Origin: Maridesulfovibrio sp.
GTDB taxonomy: Bacteria > Desulfobacterota > Desulfovibrionia > Desulfovibrionales > Desulfovibrionaceae
Reading direction: 5' to 3'
Assembly: GCF_963678865.1 (NCBI RefSeq)
Contig: NZ_OY787459.1
Span: 1,888,501 to 1,952,500, forward strand
Length of the DNA: 64,000 bases
Of this stretch, positions 36,548 through 46,513 are shown one piece after another; positions within the stretch are counted from its first letter, which is position 1; every line of letters begins with the position of its first letter. Under the pieces are notes generated by a model, which was not told the DNA's origin, made no database searches, and worked only from the letters and a program-made list of their open reading frames with translations. The translations under genes were made by a program, and so were the position numbers.

Positions 36548-38857
36548 TTAGAACATACTCATGTCGATGAGGTTAAAATTAACACTGTAGCGTTCATCAA
36601 CAGTGGTTTTGGAAGCAACAAATTCCATGAAAAAGCACTGATGATTCCAGCCGATGGATGCGGTCTTTTCAAGATCGCGGTCGGAGTTAAGGTCAGAACG
36701 GAATTTACCGCCAACCTGCAGATTCCACGGCAGCTTGGCCTTCATGCCGTAACTGACAATCTGCATATCTGAATCCTGCTGCCGCTTATATTCATCGATC
36801 TTACGCAGGTAATCATAACCGAGTGAGAATTCCGCATATTCATCGTAGAAGAGTTTAAGGATATTCTCATGTTCGGTAACATCGCCGAGATATGGAGAAA
36901 TCCATGTCCGGGAAGTAAGATTCACAAAGTTGTAAGGGGTGACAATGAACTCGGCCATGAAATCCGAGAAGGGACGCCGTTCGTATTCACTAAGTTCTAC
37001 GGAACGATTTTCCTCATCAATGTCATAGCCCTGTTCAAGGCGGACACGTAAAAATTCAAGATAATCATTTTCCAACACCGGAGTGCCGTCTTTGCCCACA
37101 ACAACGGTTGCACGGTTACGGTCAAATACGTTGGTCAATGAAAGGACTATGTCGTTCTGCTCGGAAATACGGTCACGGGAATCATAGTATGGCAGTTCAT
37201 CCTGTGATGCGGAATCATCCTGCACCCATGAGTACTCAAGGCGGGGAATAAAGTTGTGCTTCATTCTGGTCCATCCGGACTGCCCGACATTTTCCTTGCT
37301 TACAACTGGAGCAGACTCCAGATCGAACACCCGGTAGATATCTGTTGCCGCGCTGATTCCGGCATCAGCCAGAAAGCGGAACTGGGTAGAATCGTGGCTT
37401 CCTTCGGAGGTTGAATTCTGAAAATCTGTACCCAGATAATTTGTAGCCCTTACGCCGGCATAGGGAATAAAGGTGATTCCGCCGGTGCGCACAGGCATGC
37501 TGAACGAAGGCTTGACATCAAAACGTCCACCGGTGGTGCCGTATTCACGCCAGAAATAGCTTCCCTGAAATTCGCCTTCCCACTCGAGGGGAGTTCCGAA
37601 AAAGTTATCCTTGAATGCGTAAGCCGAAAGCTGCGGCATTGTCTGCAGGGTCGGGTTGTCACCGGAAGGATTGTTGCCATTGCGGTAAAGCAGATTCTCT
37701 GTGTACTGGGCCATGGCTGAAATTGAATATTTATCCCAGCTTCTGGCCATGAGAGCGGTACTGGTTCTTTCGTTGGCGTCTGCGGTTGCAATGTCACGCC
37801 CGAATTCATCAAGAAAATCATTACGGGTTGCATCGTAACCATTAGAGCCGGAACGGAATTCACGCAGGTAATCCTGGTCGGAAACAAGATCCATATCAAA
37901 AATGGTCTGCCAGTCGGGGTTACCGAGATATCCGTTATATTTCGACCTGAGCCACCAGCGGTTATGGTTTGGACGAATCATGGTGTCGCCGAATGAGTAA
38001 TCCTGATCGGGAACATCATAACTTTTGCTGTCGTACAACCAGTCGGCACGCCATGAACCCTTGGTATTAACATCCTCGGAATGGCGAAACTCCACACCGG
38101 GCCTGAATCCGCGCTTGGACAGGTATTCCGTGTAGATGGTCATGTCCATCTCATCGTCAATAGCCCAGTAGAACGGCAGGTTGATCCTGTTACCCAGACG
38201 GTCTGAATTACCGACTTCAGGGTTCAGCACACCGGACTGGCGCTCACGCTGTACCGGAAGCTCCATATACGGAGTATACATGACCGGCACACCCTTCACA
38301 TTGAACTTGGAATGCCAAAGCCTTGCATATCCATTGATGGTAATATCGCCCTCGCCGGACTCAAAGGACCAGAGAGGATTCTCACCATCACAGGCAGTCA
38401 CTTTAACATCTTTAAAACTGTAGGTGGCTCCGTTATGCTTCTCAATGAATTCACTTTCAAAATAAATGTGGGGCTTGGCAACAAAAACACGGCCTTTTTT
38501 CAGCCATCCGACCATGTTGTTGAGATCGAATTCAGCTTCGGCTGCGTCGTAAAAGTCACCTTTAATCTGGGCTTTTACATTACCACGCAGGTAAATCCAT
38601 TTGGTAGCCTTGTAAAAACGGGCAAAATCAGCCTTGATGTAATTGTCGCCACTCCGCAGGGTTACGTCCCCATAAGCCTGAAGATATTCGCTGTCATTTT
38701 CCACAACAAGCTTATCGGCAGAAAACTTCCACTGCTCACCCTTCTGCTCCACGCCCTTGTTGTCAGTCATAGGCACGGTCACCTGCTCCTGAGCAAAGGA
38801 AATGCTCGGCAGACAGACGAGAAGTAAAACTACAAATATGGCGAACCTTGATTTCAA
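36548..38857 (-). CDS. lptD: LPS-assembly protein LptD (OstA)
   Basis: A 769-residue outer-membrane protein with a signal peptide (KSRFAIFVVLLLVCLPSISFA), an N-terminal OstA/jellyroll domain (FSADKLVVENDSEYLQAYGD; LRSGDNYIKADFARFYKATK) and a long beta-barrel part ending in a C-terminal Phe, as usual for outer-membrane proteins. It inserts LPS into the outer leaflet with LptE. I place the start at TTG 38857 because AGGGCAGG lies 5 bases before it and the signal peptide then begins correctly; TTG 38881 would add eight residues. Its identity is supported by the OstA domain and by hldD directly upstream. Confidence 0.9.
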   Translation of the reverse strand: MKSRFAIFVVLLLVCLPSISFAQEQVTVPMTDNKGVEQKGEQWKFSADKLVVENDSEYLQAYGDVTLRSGDNYIKADFARFYKATKWIYLRGNVKAQIKGDFYDAAEAEFDLNNMVGWLKKGRVFVAKPHIYFESEFIEKHNGATYSFKDVKVTACDGENPLWSFESGEGDITINGYARLWHSKFNVKGVPVMYTPYMELPVQRERQSGVLNPEVGNSDRLGNRINLPFYWAIDDEMDMTIYTEYLSKRGFRPGVEFRHSEDVNTKGSWRADWLYDSKSYDVPDQDYSFGDTMIRPNHNRWWLRSKYNGYLGNPDWQTIFDMDLVSDQDYLREFRSGSNGYDATRNDFLDEFGRDIATADANERTSTALMARSWDKYSISAMAQYTENLLYRNGNNPSGDNPTLQTMPQLSAYAFKDNFFGTPLEWEGEFQGSYFWREYGTTGGRFDVKPSFSMPVRTGGITFIPYAGVRATNYLGTDFQNSTSEGSHDSTQFRFLADAGISAATDIYRVFDLESAPVVSKENVGQSGWTRMKHNFIPRLEYSWVQDDSASQDELPYYDSRDRISEQNDIVLSLTNVFDRNRATVVVGKDGTPVLENDYLEFLRVRLEQGYDIDEENRSVELSEYERRPFSDFMAEFIVTPYNFVNLTSRTWISPYLGDVTEHENILKLFYDEYAEFSLGYDYLRKIDEYKRQQDSDMQIVSYGMKAKLPWNLQVGGKFRSDLNSDRDLEKTASIGWNHQCFFMEFVASKTTVDERYSVNFNLIDMSMF

Positions 38858-38881
38858 AACAACCTGCCCTTTAATATTCAA

Positions 38882-39859
38882 CTAGCTCTTGAGGTGAGGA
38901 TCTTCCTGAGCCAGATAATTCTGCACATAATCTTTGGCCGCGTCTTCAAGAGAAGTAAACGGTTTGTCATATCCGGCAGCAACCAATTTATCCATATTCG
39001 CCTGTGTAAAATACTGATACTTATCGCGGATAGTCTCCGGCATCTCGATGTAGCTTATCTTAGGCTCTACATCCATCGCAGCGAAAACAGCTTTTGCAAG
39101 CTCATTCCACTCGCGGGCCTGACCGGTGCCTATGTTGAAGATACCGTTTGCGTCCGGATTCTGCAGGAACCACCACATTACATCAACGCAATCCTTGATA
39201 TAAACAAAGTCACGTTTCTGTCCGCCATGGGGGAATTCCGGTTTGTAAGACTTGAACAGTTTCATCTCCCCGGTTTCACCTATCTGGTGAAAAGCCTTGC
39301 AGATTACGCTCTTCATATCATCTTTATGGTATTCGTTAGGACCGAATACATTGAAAAATTTGAGGCTGACCAATTTATCCAGCACCCCTCCACGCTTGGC
39401 CCAGAGGTCGAAAAGCTGCTTGGAATAGCCGTACATATTCATAGGTTGAAGTCTGTCAATCCCCTCATGTCCATCATCAAACCCGAATTTGCCGTCACCA
39501 TAAGTTGCGGCACTGGAAGCATTGATAAAACGTACATTGTGGTTGAGGCAGAAACGGCAGAGCATCTGAGTATAGCGGTAATTATTCTCCATGAGAAAAT
39601 CCGCATCCTGCTCTGTGGTGGAGGAACAGGCTCCCATATGAATTACGGCATCGGTTTCAAAGGGATCGTCCCCTTCTAGCATGAGCTTGTAGAACTGATT
39701 CCTGTGGACATAATCCTCGTAACGAAGATTGACCAGATTCTTCCATTTTTCGGTTTTGGCAAGGTTGTCGACAATAAGGATATCGTCAATTCCCATCTGG
39801 TTTAACTTCCAGACCATGGCACTGCCTATAAATCCAGCGCCGCCAGTCACAATATACAT
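38882..39859 (-). CDS. hldD: ADP-L-glycero-D-manno-heptose 6-epimerase
   Basis: A 325-residue short-chain epimerase making the heptose donor for the LPS core. It begins with the NAD-binding VTGGAGFIGSAMVWKLN and has the catalytic Tyr/Lys in MYGYSKQLFD; VIHMGACSSTTEQDAD and FFNVFGPNEYHK are typical of HldD. GGAG lies 9 bases before the ATG. It heads the hldD-lptD unit, a sensible pairing for LPS synthesis and export. Confidence 0.95.
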   Translation of the reverse strand: MYIVTGGAGFIGSAMVWKLNQMGIDDILIVDNLAKTEKWKNLVNLRYEDYVHRNQFYKLMLEGDDPFETDAVIHMGACSSTTEQDADFLMENNYRYTQMLCRFCLNHNVRFINASSAATYGDGKFGFDDGHEGIDRLQPMNMYGYSKQLFDLWAKRGGVLDKLVSLKFFNVFGPNEYHKDDMKSVICKAFHQIGETGEMKLFKSYKPEFPHGGQKRDFVYIKDCVDVMWWFLQNPDANGIFNIGTGQAREWNELAKAVFAAMDVEPKISYIEMPETIRDKYQYFTQANMDKLVAAGYDKPFTSLEDAAKDYVQNYLAQEDPHLKS

Positions 39860-40311
39860 AAATCAGTTCTCCAGCTATTTTAAGCAGATGCAAGCATCTA
39901 TTAATTTAATCACATAATACAAGTTGCCGGATGTTACTTATTTTTTTGACACTTTTCAACTACAATTAAGTAAAAAGAGCCATTTTACATACAAACCAAG
40001 ACGAAATGAGCTATTCAACATTACGACTGCACTGAATGGTCTTTTTTTAAAATAAAACAAAACTCAGAGATAAAGAAAACATATTACTCTTAACAAAAAC
40101 AATCCATTTTTCACACATAGAACAAACCAAACAATACAAACCAACAGTGAAGATGTTCTTTTTTATCTTGATTCATATTTTATTCATGCTATATTTATCT
40201 ATAAGAACTATTTATTATGATTTTCTCTAGACTTTATTTAAAATATCTATTTAGATATTCACCAACACCGAGACAAAATGTTCTTTTAATATCTTAATGT
40301 TTAGGACCGCT
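39860..40311. other. AT-rich divergent region between hldD and cyuA
   Basis: 452 bases, strongly AT rich, with no ORF or RNA gene seen. A short inverted repeat AGATGC/GCATCT lies at 39885-39898. It must contain promoters of both divergent genes, but no convincing -35/-10 pair was picked by eye. Confidence 0.55.
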
Positions 40312-41631
40312 ATGAAATACTCTGTCAAAGAAATTTTACATCTTGAAGTTTCCCCGGCTCTGGGTTGCACCGAGCCGGTTGCAATTGCTCTGGCCACAGC
40401 CGCCGCTGCCTCGGTTCTTCCTGATCAGCAACCGAATAAAATCGAAGTCTGGGTTGACCCGAATATTTATAAAAACGGTCTGGCTGTGATCATTCCGGGA
40501 ACCGGTGGGTTAAGTGGACTGGACACAGCTGCCGCCCTTGGAGCCCTGTACGGCAACCCCGAACTCGGTCTGGAAGTCCTTGAACCGCTGGATGAACAGA
40601 GCACAAAAGAAGCCTGCAAATATAAAGAAAACAATCCCGTAATTGTAAACCTGCTTGAAAACCGGCACGGCATATACGTCCGTGCCCTGCTCAGCTACGG
40701 CTCAACATCCACAGAAGCAATCATTGAAGGTGTTCACGATAATATCGTTTCACTGACCTGTGACGGAGAACAGGTCAAGGATTCTTCTCTGGTCAGGACG
40801 CAGCAGGAACAAAAAGCGGACATGTCCAGACTTGAAGAATACATTAAAAGTCTCTCTCTTTCCGACCTTGTAGACATGCTCTACGATCTTGATGAAGAAG
40901 ATTTTACCTTCCTTAAGGCAGGGATCACATACAATATGCGCCTTGCCGACTACGGATTAAAACACGGTTCCGGGCTGGGGGTCGGTGCTACTCTGGAAAA
41001 GCTGGCCCGTATGAAAATACTCAACCGGGATATGATCCTTTCTGCTCGCATCGTCACTTCCGCCGCATCCGATGCCCGTATGGGCGGAATAAAACTTCCG
41101 GCCATGAGTTCAGGAGGATCCGGTAACCACGGACTGACCGCCATTCTGCCGATCCATGCTGTCAGTGAATTTATAGACTGCACCGAAAAAACAAAACTTG
41201 AAGCCATTGCCCTCAGCCACTTGGTCACTGCCTACGTAAAAGCGCAAACCGGAAGACTTTCTGCTGTATGCGGTTGTTCTGTCGCTGCCGGAGCAGGAGC
41301 CACTGCCGGTATAACCTACCTCATGGGAGGAACCCCGGCCCAGATGGCCGGAGCCATTACCAATCTGACAGAAGACCTTGCCGGAATTATATGCGACGGA
41401 GCCAAATGCGGTTGCGCCCTGAAACTGGCCACTGCAGCCGGGACAGCCGTGCAGGCTGCACTTTTCGCCATACACGGAGTCAATGTCCATTCCACAGACG
41501 GTATCATCGGCACATCTCCCGAGCAGACCATGCAGAATATCGGAACTCTCAGTACTCAGGGTATGATTGATACGGACAGAACAATTCTAAAAATAATGCT
41601 GGAAAAACACTTCGCCGACATAGAAAATTAG
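40312..41631 (+). CDS. cyuA: L-cysteine desulfidase family protein (CyuA/UPF0597)
   Basis: A 439-residue enzyme of the CyuA family, which breaks L-cysteine into pyruvate, ammonia and sulfide with an Fe-S cluster. The start YSVKEILHLEVSPALGCTEPVAIALA and the conserved cysteines (AVCGCSVAAGAGA; CDGAKCGCALK) are typical. AGGA lies 5 bases before ATG 40312; ATG 40297 would add five residues. It stands alone, so regulation by cysteine cannot be judged. Some members act on serine or threonine-related substrates. Confidence 0.85.
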   Translation: MKYSVKEILHLEVSPALGCTEPVAIALATAAAASVLPDQQPNKIEVWVDPNIYKNGLAVIIPGTGGLSGLDTAAALGALYGNPELGLEVLEPLDEQSTKEACKYKENNPVIVNLLENRHGIYVRALLSYGSTSTEAIIEGVHDNIVSLTCDGEQVKDSSLVRTQQEQKADMSRLEEYIKSLSLSDLVDMLYDLDEEDFTFLKAGITYNMRLADYGLKHGSGLGVGATLEKLARMKILNRDMILSARIVTSAASDARMGGIKLPAMSSGGSGNHGLTAILPIHAVSEFIDCTEKTKLEAIALSHLVTAYVKAQTGRLSAVCGCSVAAGAGATAGITYLMGGTPAQMAGAITNLTEDLAGIICDGAKCGCALKLATAAGTAVQAALFAIHGVNVHSTDGIIGTSPEQTMQNIGTLSTQGMIDTDRTILKIMLEKHFADIEN

Positions 41632-41661
41632 AACAAGTGGCATAAAAATAAAACAAAACTA

Positions 41662-41690
41662 TTGATTAAGGCCTGCCAATGACTTAATTT
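41662..41690 (+). promoter_or_regulatory. Candidate promoter of the VWA-OmpA gene
   Basis: TTGATT, 17-base spacer, TAATTT, with a predicted start near 41697 and a GGAGG ribosome-binding site at 41733-41737 before ATG 41749. Confidence 0.45.
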
Positions 41691-41748
41691 TGGTAGAGTT
41701 AAAAATGATCAACAACCGCTAACCTTACTTAAATGGAGGCTTTCAATA

Positions 41749-42822
41749 ATGCTCAAGAAAAAAGTTTCATTGATTATGACTGTTGCCTTAGCTGTTCTTC
41801 TGGTTTTCGGCTCAATAGCCGGCGCGGAATCCAGAATCGTCCTCAAACCCAAAGTTGATGCTTTCGCCTACTTTGTAGATACTTCCCCATCAATGGCTCA
41901 AGCATACGGATCCACCGGCAACCCCAAAATCGTTGCCGGACTTAACGCACTTAAAAGACTGAATAACGTTGTTCCCGAGCTGGGTTATGACTCTGCCCTT
42001 TACGCAATGCCCGACTTCGAAACATATGGCCCCAAATCAGTTTTCAGCAGAGCTGCTATGGCTAGCAACCTTGGCGCTGTTCCCAGCGATCTGCCTTTCT
42101 TCCAGTCTACCCCTATGGGTGAAGGCTTCTCCGATCTTGATAACGCAATCAAGAACTGGCAGGGCAAATTCGCAGTGATCTTTGTTTCCGACGGTCTTAC
42201 CAATAGCGGACGCAACCCATCTCTCGTAGTTTCCGATATGGCAAAAAAATATGGTGACCGTTTCTGCCTGCACGTAATCAGTGTTGCTGACACTGCACGC
42301 GGTAAGGCAAATCTGAAACGTCTTGCCAGCCTGACCCCCTGTGGTGTTTATGTTGACGCAACCGACCTTGCAGACAAGGCAGTTCTCGACAAATTCGCAC
42401 AGGATGTCTTCTATACTCAAGAAGAAGAGCTCATCGTCGAAATAGTTGAAGAAGTAGTGGTTCCCCAGGCTGTTCCTGTTCAGGAAAAAATCGTTTTCCG
42501 TAATTTTAACTTCGGATTCGACAAATACCAGATCACTGACGAAATGGTTCCGGCTCTTACTGAAGCCGCTGCTATGCTCGACGAATTCCCCAACCTTAAA
42601 GTTCTCGTAGGCGGTCATACCGACTCTTCCGGCTCCGAAGCATACAACCAGGGCCTGTCCGAACGCAGAGCCAAGTCTGTAGCAGACTGGCTGGCTGGCA
42701 ACGGTGTTGCTTCTGAACGCATACAGGTCAAGGGTTACGGCGAAATGAGCCCCAAATATGACAACAAGACTAAAGAAGGACGCAAGCTTAACCGCCGCGT
42801 TGAAATCGACGTAGAAGACTAA
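41749..42822 (+). CDS. Secreted VWA-OmpA fusion protein
   Basis: A 357-residue exported protein. A signal peptide (LKKKVSLIMTVALAVLLVFG, cleavage near AGA) is followed by a von Willebrand A-like domain with a DTSPS metal-site motif near residue 44 and VIFVSDGLTNSGRNP, and then by an OmpA peptidoglycan-binding domain (FNFGFDKYQITDEM; GGHTDSSGSEAYNQ; LNRRVEID). It should be a periplasmic or outer-membrane protein bound to peptidoglycan. The strong GGAGG and clean terminator suggest high expression. The VWA partner is unknown. Confidence 0.87.
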   Translation: MLKKKVSLIMTVALAVLLVFGSIAGAESRIVLKPKVDAFAYFVDTSPSMAQAYGSTGNPKIVAGLNALKRLNNVVPELGYDSALYAMPDFETYGPKSVFSRAAMASNLGAVPSDLPFFQSTPMGEGFSDLDNAIKNWQGKFAVIFVSDGLTNSGRNPSLVVSDMAKKYGDRFCLHVISVADTARGKANLKRLASLTPCGVYVDATDLADKAVLDKFAQDVFYTQEEELIVEIVEEVVVPQAVPVQEKIVFRNFNFGFDKYQITDEMVPALTEAAAMLDEFPNLKVLVGGHTDSSGSEAYNQGLSERRAKSVADWLAGNGVASERIQVKGYGEMSPKYDNKTKEGRKLNRRVEIDVED

Positions 42823-42836
42823 AAGTCGACTTAATT

Positions 42837-42872
42837 AAAAGGGGTGGAAGGATTGATCCTTCCACCCCTTTT
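42837..42872 (+). terminator. Terminator after the VWA-OmpA gene
   Basis: AAAAGGGGTGGAAGGAT and complement with a 2-base loop, followed by T-rich sequence. Confidence 0.9.
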
Positions 42873-42891
42873 CTTAATTTTGGAGTAACTG

Positions 42892-43311
42892 ATGAAACCT
42901 GTTCGCAAACTTTTAAGCTCTTTTTTTATCTGCCTGTTGCTTTGTTCAGCTGCTTCGGCCTCCCAGCCCGGCACTCCTGACGAGCTGGCTGCTTTCAAAA
43001 ATTTCGCCATAGGCTGGGTAGTAAAACTCAACAAAAGCCATATCAAGGGCTTCAGCCACATGGAAATAGTCCTGCAAAAAGACGGAAACTATCTCGCCCG
43101 TTACCATGCCATCTCGCCAGACACCATTTCCTGCAAGGTAAAAAGAACCAGTGCCAAAAGCAAAGGTACGGTTGGTCTGCTTAAGTATATTGAGACCATC
43201 TATGAAAGCACCGGAAAAACTCCTCAAGCAGCACGGGCCAACAAATTCAAGCCCGTAAAAAACATCCGTATTACAGAGATTTTCAGCAACTCCGGCAAGG
43301 GCTGGCGTTAA
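42892..43311 (+). CDS. Small secreted protein of unknown function
   Basis: A 139-residue protein with a clear signal peptide (RKLLSSFFICLLLCSAASA). The mature part is basic, has one cysteine, and contains a pattern such as HMEIVLQKDGNYLARYHAI and VGLLKYIETIYESTG. I do not recognise it. GGAG lies 8 bases before the ATG, and it begins 20 bases after the terminator of the OmpA-like gene, so it probably has its own promoter or uses read-through. Confidence 0.65.
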   Translation: MKPVRKLLSSFFICLLLCSAASASQPGTPDELAAFKNFAIGWVVKLNKSHIKGFSHMEIVLQKDGNYLARYHAISPDTISCKVKRTSAKSKGTVGLLKYIETIYESTGKTPQAARANKFKPVKNIRITEIFSNSGKGWR

Positions 43312-43425
43312 CTGTTGGAAGTCATCTAATCAAGCTACTTGCAAAGCATACCCAAAATTTTAAGAGGCCGGTGAAGAGTCATTTACCCTAAAAGCTCCCC
43401 TTCACCGGAAGCATGAGACAACAAA

Positions 43426-43462
43426 AAACGGCCCTTCCTGCAGCAAGCGGGAGGGGCCGTTT
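43426..43462 (-). terminator. Terminator of the cytochrome-chemoreceptor operon
   Basis: AAACGGCCCTTCC and GGGAGGGGCCGTTT pair (with a G-U or small mismatch) around about ten bases; on the - strand T residues follow. Confidence 0.7.
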
Positions 43463-43482
43463 AACTTGTTTTTTAGCTAGTC

Positions 43483-45486
43483 CTACTTGAACCGTTCAAC
43501 CAGATGGCTCAACTTCTGGGCCATTTCAGCCACTTCCTGAATATTGGAATTGGCATTCTGGATACCTTCCGACAAAGAATGTGAAAGGCTGTTGATTTCG
43601 GTAACACTGTTATTTATCTCGTCACTGGTGGCAGTCTGCTGCTCTGCTGCGGTCGCAATAGCCCGAACCATATCAGCAATGGTTTCGGACTCGTTGACAA
43701 TCTGATCCAGAACTCCACCTGCCCCTTCAGCCATCTTCACGGAATTTTCTACCCTTCCGCGAACTCCACCCATTTCCGAAACAACCTTATCGGTGGACTG
43801 CTGAATAAGAGAAATGGCGCTTTCAACTTCATTAGTTGCGCCCATAGTCTTCTCTGCCAGCTTGCGAACTTCATCAGCGACAACAGCAAAACCTCGTCCT
43901 GCCTCACCGGCACGGGCCGCTTCAATGGCCGCATTTAGCGCAAGCAGGTTAGTCTGATCTGCAATATCATTAATGACAGACATTACTTCACCGATATTGA
44001 GCGCCCGTTCGGATAGATCAGCGAGCATCTCGGAAAGCTTATCCGTGGTTTCGGTCACTACATGAATCTCGGAAACAGTATTGCTGACCACCTGTCCACC
44101 ATCCCGGGCGACAGCATTGGCCCTGTCGGATGCTTCTGCGGTTTCCCCGGTATTCTGTGCAACTTCGAGCACGGTGGCGTTCATTTCTTCCATGGCGGTT
44201 GCAACCTGACCGGTCTGCATAGCCGTAGTATCTACACCGGCGGTAAGTTCATTCATCTGATGGGAAAGTTCTGTGGTACAGGTAAGCAGAAGCCTTGAAA
44301 CCTCGGTAACTTCGTTGGCAACCTCAAGCAGGGATTCCTGCTGCTGTTCAATATGTTTGCGGCTGGCTTCCTCTTCTGTCAGATCGACCATAACCGCAAT
44401 GGCGCCTACTGTTTCTTCTTCGGCATTTAACAGCGGGCAGACCTGATAACGCAAGGGGAATTCAACACCGTCATCCCTATTGAAGCGCAACAGCCCTTCA
44501 GGACATCCCCCGGTAGAAATGGCATCTGCAGTCAGGGACTTACCTTCAACCTGAAAAAAATCTCCCACAGAAGAACCAAGCAGATCTGATTCCTCTTTAC
44601 CTATAATATTGCGCATGGGTTCGTTAACAAAATCAATTTTACTGTCACCGTCAGCTACAATCATAGGTACGGTTATACCATTAAGAACCCCACGGTTGTA
44701 GACAAGTTGGTCCTTGATCTGGCGAGCCATTTCACCAAGATGATCCCCAAGGGAGCCAAGCTCGTCGCTGCTATTCACAGCAAATTTTGCATCAAGGTTA
44801 CCCTGTGCAAAATCACTTGTTGCACCGGAAATAATCTGAATACGTTTCACGATGGATCTGCGCATAAAGAACAGCAAAGAAGATAATAGGGCAATAAAGC
44901 CGCAGAAAGAAAGGGTAGCTCCCTTGAACTGAGACTCATGGAAAGTTGCAAACTGTTGCGAAACGTCCTGCACCATGACCAGAGACCCTAGCACCGGTTG
45001 TCTTCTGCCATGGCAGTGGTAACATTTTTTCTCGTTCTTGATTGTTTCCACCTCGACAAAGACTTCTTTACCGTTCATTTCGGAAAGAAGTCCCTCTTCG
45101 ACGTTATTTTTCAGACTGCTAAGAACGAGTTCGCTTATTTTCTTATCGCTTATCTTTGTTTTGATATCTGAGCGGATATCACCGGTATTCGTTGAATAAG
45201 TAATATTACCTTTAAAGTTGGTCAGGTAAATATCCACATCAGCATATTTTTTGGAAACAATAGCGAACTTTGCAGTTGTGCCTTTGTTATCACCTTTCGC
45301 CATGGGCTCACGGATGGCAAGTTGAAGCAAGTCGGAAGATTTGTGGGCATTCTGCTCAATCTCTTCCACCATGGTTGTACGCTGCCAGAATGAGTTTGCA
45401 AGAAACAGAATAACAAAAGCCGATGCCGTGAGCAGCGAAGTCAGAACCATAACCTTATTGCCAAGGGAAGTCTTAATAAATTTCAT
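43483..45486 (-). CDS. Haem-c-containing methyl-accepting chemotaxis protein (DcrA-like)
   Basis: A 667-residue chemoreceptor. Membrane segments lie at about residues 10-32 and 188-208, with a periplasmic sensor between them that carries one CYHCH haem-c motif at 155-159. A HAMP domain (about 208-262), a PAS domain (about 265-375) and the MCP signalling domain with the conserved hairpin tip ([20 protein letters not shown]) follow. The D. vulgaris receptor DcrA also has a periplasmic c-haem and senses oxygen or redox state; this is likely similar. GGGAG lies 5 bases before the ATG. It follows the cytochrome gene by 9 bases. Confidence 0.92.
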   Translation of the reverse strand: MKFIKTSLGNKVMVLTSLLTASAFVILFLANSFWQRTTMVEEIEQNAHKSSDLLQLAIREPMAKGDNKGTTAKFAIVSKKYADVDIYLTNFKGNITYSTNTGDIRSDIKTKISDKKISELVLSSLKNNVEEGLLSEMNGKEVFVEVETIKNEKKCYHCHGRRQPVLGSLVMVQDVSQQFATFHESQFKGATLSFCGFIALLSSLLFFMRRSIVKRIQIISGATSDFAQGNLDAKFAVNSSDELGSLGDHLGEMARQIKDQLVYNRGVLNGITVPMIVADGDSKIDFVNEPMRNIIGKEESDLLGSSVGDFFQVEGKSLTADAISTGGCPEGLLRFNRDDGVEFPLRYQVCPLLNAEEETVGAIAVMVDLTEEEASRKHIEQQQESLLEVANEVTEVSRLLLTCTTELSHQMNELTAGVDTTAMQTGQVATAMEEMNATVLEVAQNTGETAEASDRANAVARDGGQVVSNTVSEIHVVTETTDKLSEMLADLSERALNIGEVMSVINDIADQTNLLALNAAIEAARAGEAGRGFAVVADEVRKLAEKTMGATNEVESAISLIQQSTDKVVSEMGGVRGRVENSVKMAEGAGGVLDQIVNESETIADMVRAIATAAEQQTATSDEINNSVTEINSLSHSLSEGIQNANSNIQEVAEMAQKLSHLVERFK

Positions 45487-45495
45487 TATGACTCC

Positions 45496-45975
45496 CTAGT
45501 GCGCGCCGCCGAAAATCAGCGGTTTAAAGTTAAAATTGCTTACTCTTTCAGCATTGTGGCAAACTTCGCAATCTTTGATACCCATCTTTCTTTTGATCAG
45601 TTCGGGATCGCCGTCTTCAGCGTGCAGTGAGCCGGGACCATGACAAACTTCACAGCCGGCATCGGCGAGTTTGGGAGTCTGTTCAAACGAGACAAAGCCC
45701 CCTGGTTTTCCATAGCCGGTAGTGTGGCAGACAAAACACTCCTCAAGCTCGTCCGGATCAAGATCGGAAGCCATTATCTTCACACTCTTACTGGAATGGG
45801 CTTTTTTAGAAAATTTTTTATAATTGTTGTATTCCACCTCATGACAGTCTGCACATGCCTCCGACCCTACGTAAACAGCTGAATCAGTGATTCCGTATCC
45901 GGCCAATGCACAGCTGTAGACCACAAAAACCGTAGCAAATACCCCTATTCGCACGGCAACGCCCTTACCTTTCAT
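45496..45975 (-). CDS. Periplasmic tetrahaem cytochrome c (c554-like)
   Basis: A 159-residue protein with a signal peptide and four CxxCH haem sites at Cys41-His45, Cys80-His84, Cys108-His112 and Cys136-His140. The first motif in GSEACADCH with Tyr-rich context, and the order of spacings, resembles the cytochrome c554 family. The frame is open 20 codons further upstream, but GGGGTGAG directly before ATG 45975 and the signal peptide fix the start. It is the first gene of a two-gene unit with the haem-c chemoreceptor, so it may exchange electrons with that sensor or with the same substrate. Confidence 0.88.
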   Translation of the reverse strand: MKGKGVAVRIGVFATVFVVYSCALAGYGITDSAVYVGSEACADCHEVEYNNYKKFSKKAHSSKSVKIMASDLDPDELEECFVCHTTGYGKPGGFVSFEQTPKLADAGCEVCHGPGSLHAEDGDPELIKRKMGIKDCEVCHNAERVSNFNFKPLIFGGAH

Positions 45976-46513
45976 ACTCACCCCGTTGTTTTGAAATTCA
46001 GCTTCTTTTACCCCAAAAAGCCACATCCCTTCCAAAATTTACACACACAAGTAAGTATCCCGTTTCTATATGGAAGTGAAGTACAAATTCACAAAAACGA
46101 CACACTTCGCAATAAAATATGACACACCTGCAACCTAAATACTTTAACGATAAACAATCCTAGAATTCAGTTCAATGAAAAATAACACAAGCAACATTCT
46201 AAGTATTCTAAATATACCCGAAGAACATTAACCACCGAACACAACATAGAACAAAATACATATCTCCTTTAGCGCAACAGCTTAATGAAAAGGGACATGT
46301 TCTGAAACAATTCCCCCGAAGTCATGATTATACCGCCGCGAAATTAATAAACCATGCTGAAACACGTTATTATCACTTGCAGTATACATAGAACTTCTGG
46401 CAGAATACTTCCTCTTAAGAATCCATACTCTGTCAATAATCTTTAAGCCAATCTACGAAAAACTAAAGGTCTGCTCCACCGGACTTTTAAAGCGGGAAGG
46501 CGGCTACTCATTT
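45976..46513. other. AT-rich divergent region between cytochrome and hdrC
   Basis: 538 bases, AT rich, with no ORF, tRNA or riboswitch seen. The inverted repeat GTGAA-N7-TTCAC lies near 46073-46090, but its spacer differs from Rex and HcpR consensus sites. No sigma-54 pattern with correct -24/-12 spacing was found for hdrC (TGGCAG at 46388 lacks GC at -12). Confidence 0.55.

Noticed and set aside
46073..46090. GTGAA-N7-TTCAC inverted repeat as a Rex or HcpR site
   Set aside because: The spacer and flanks do not match the consensus spacing of either regulator; position also suits the cytochrome gene less than the hdr operon.
46388..46403. TGGCAG...TTCC as a sigma-54 promoter of hdrC
   Set aside because: It lacks the GC of the -12 element.
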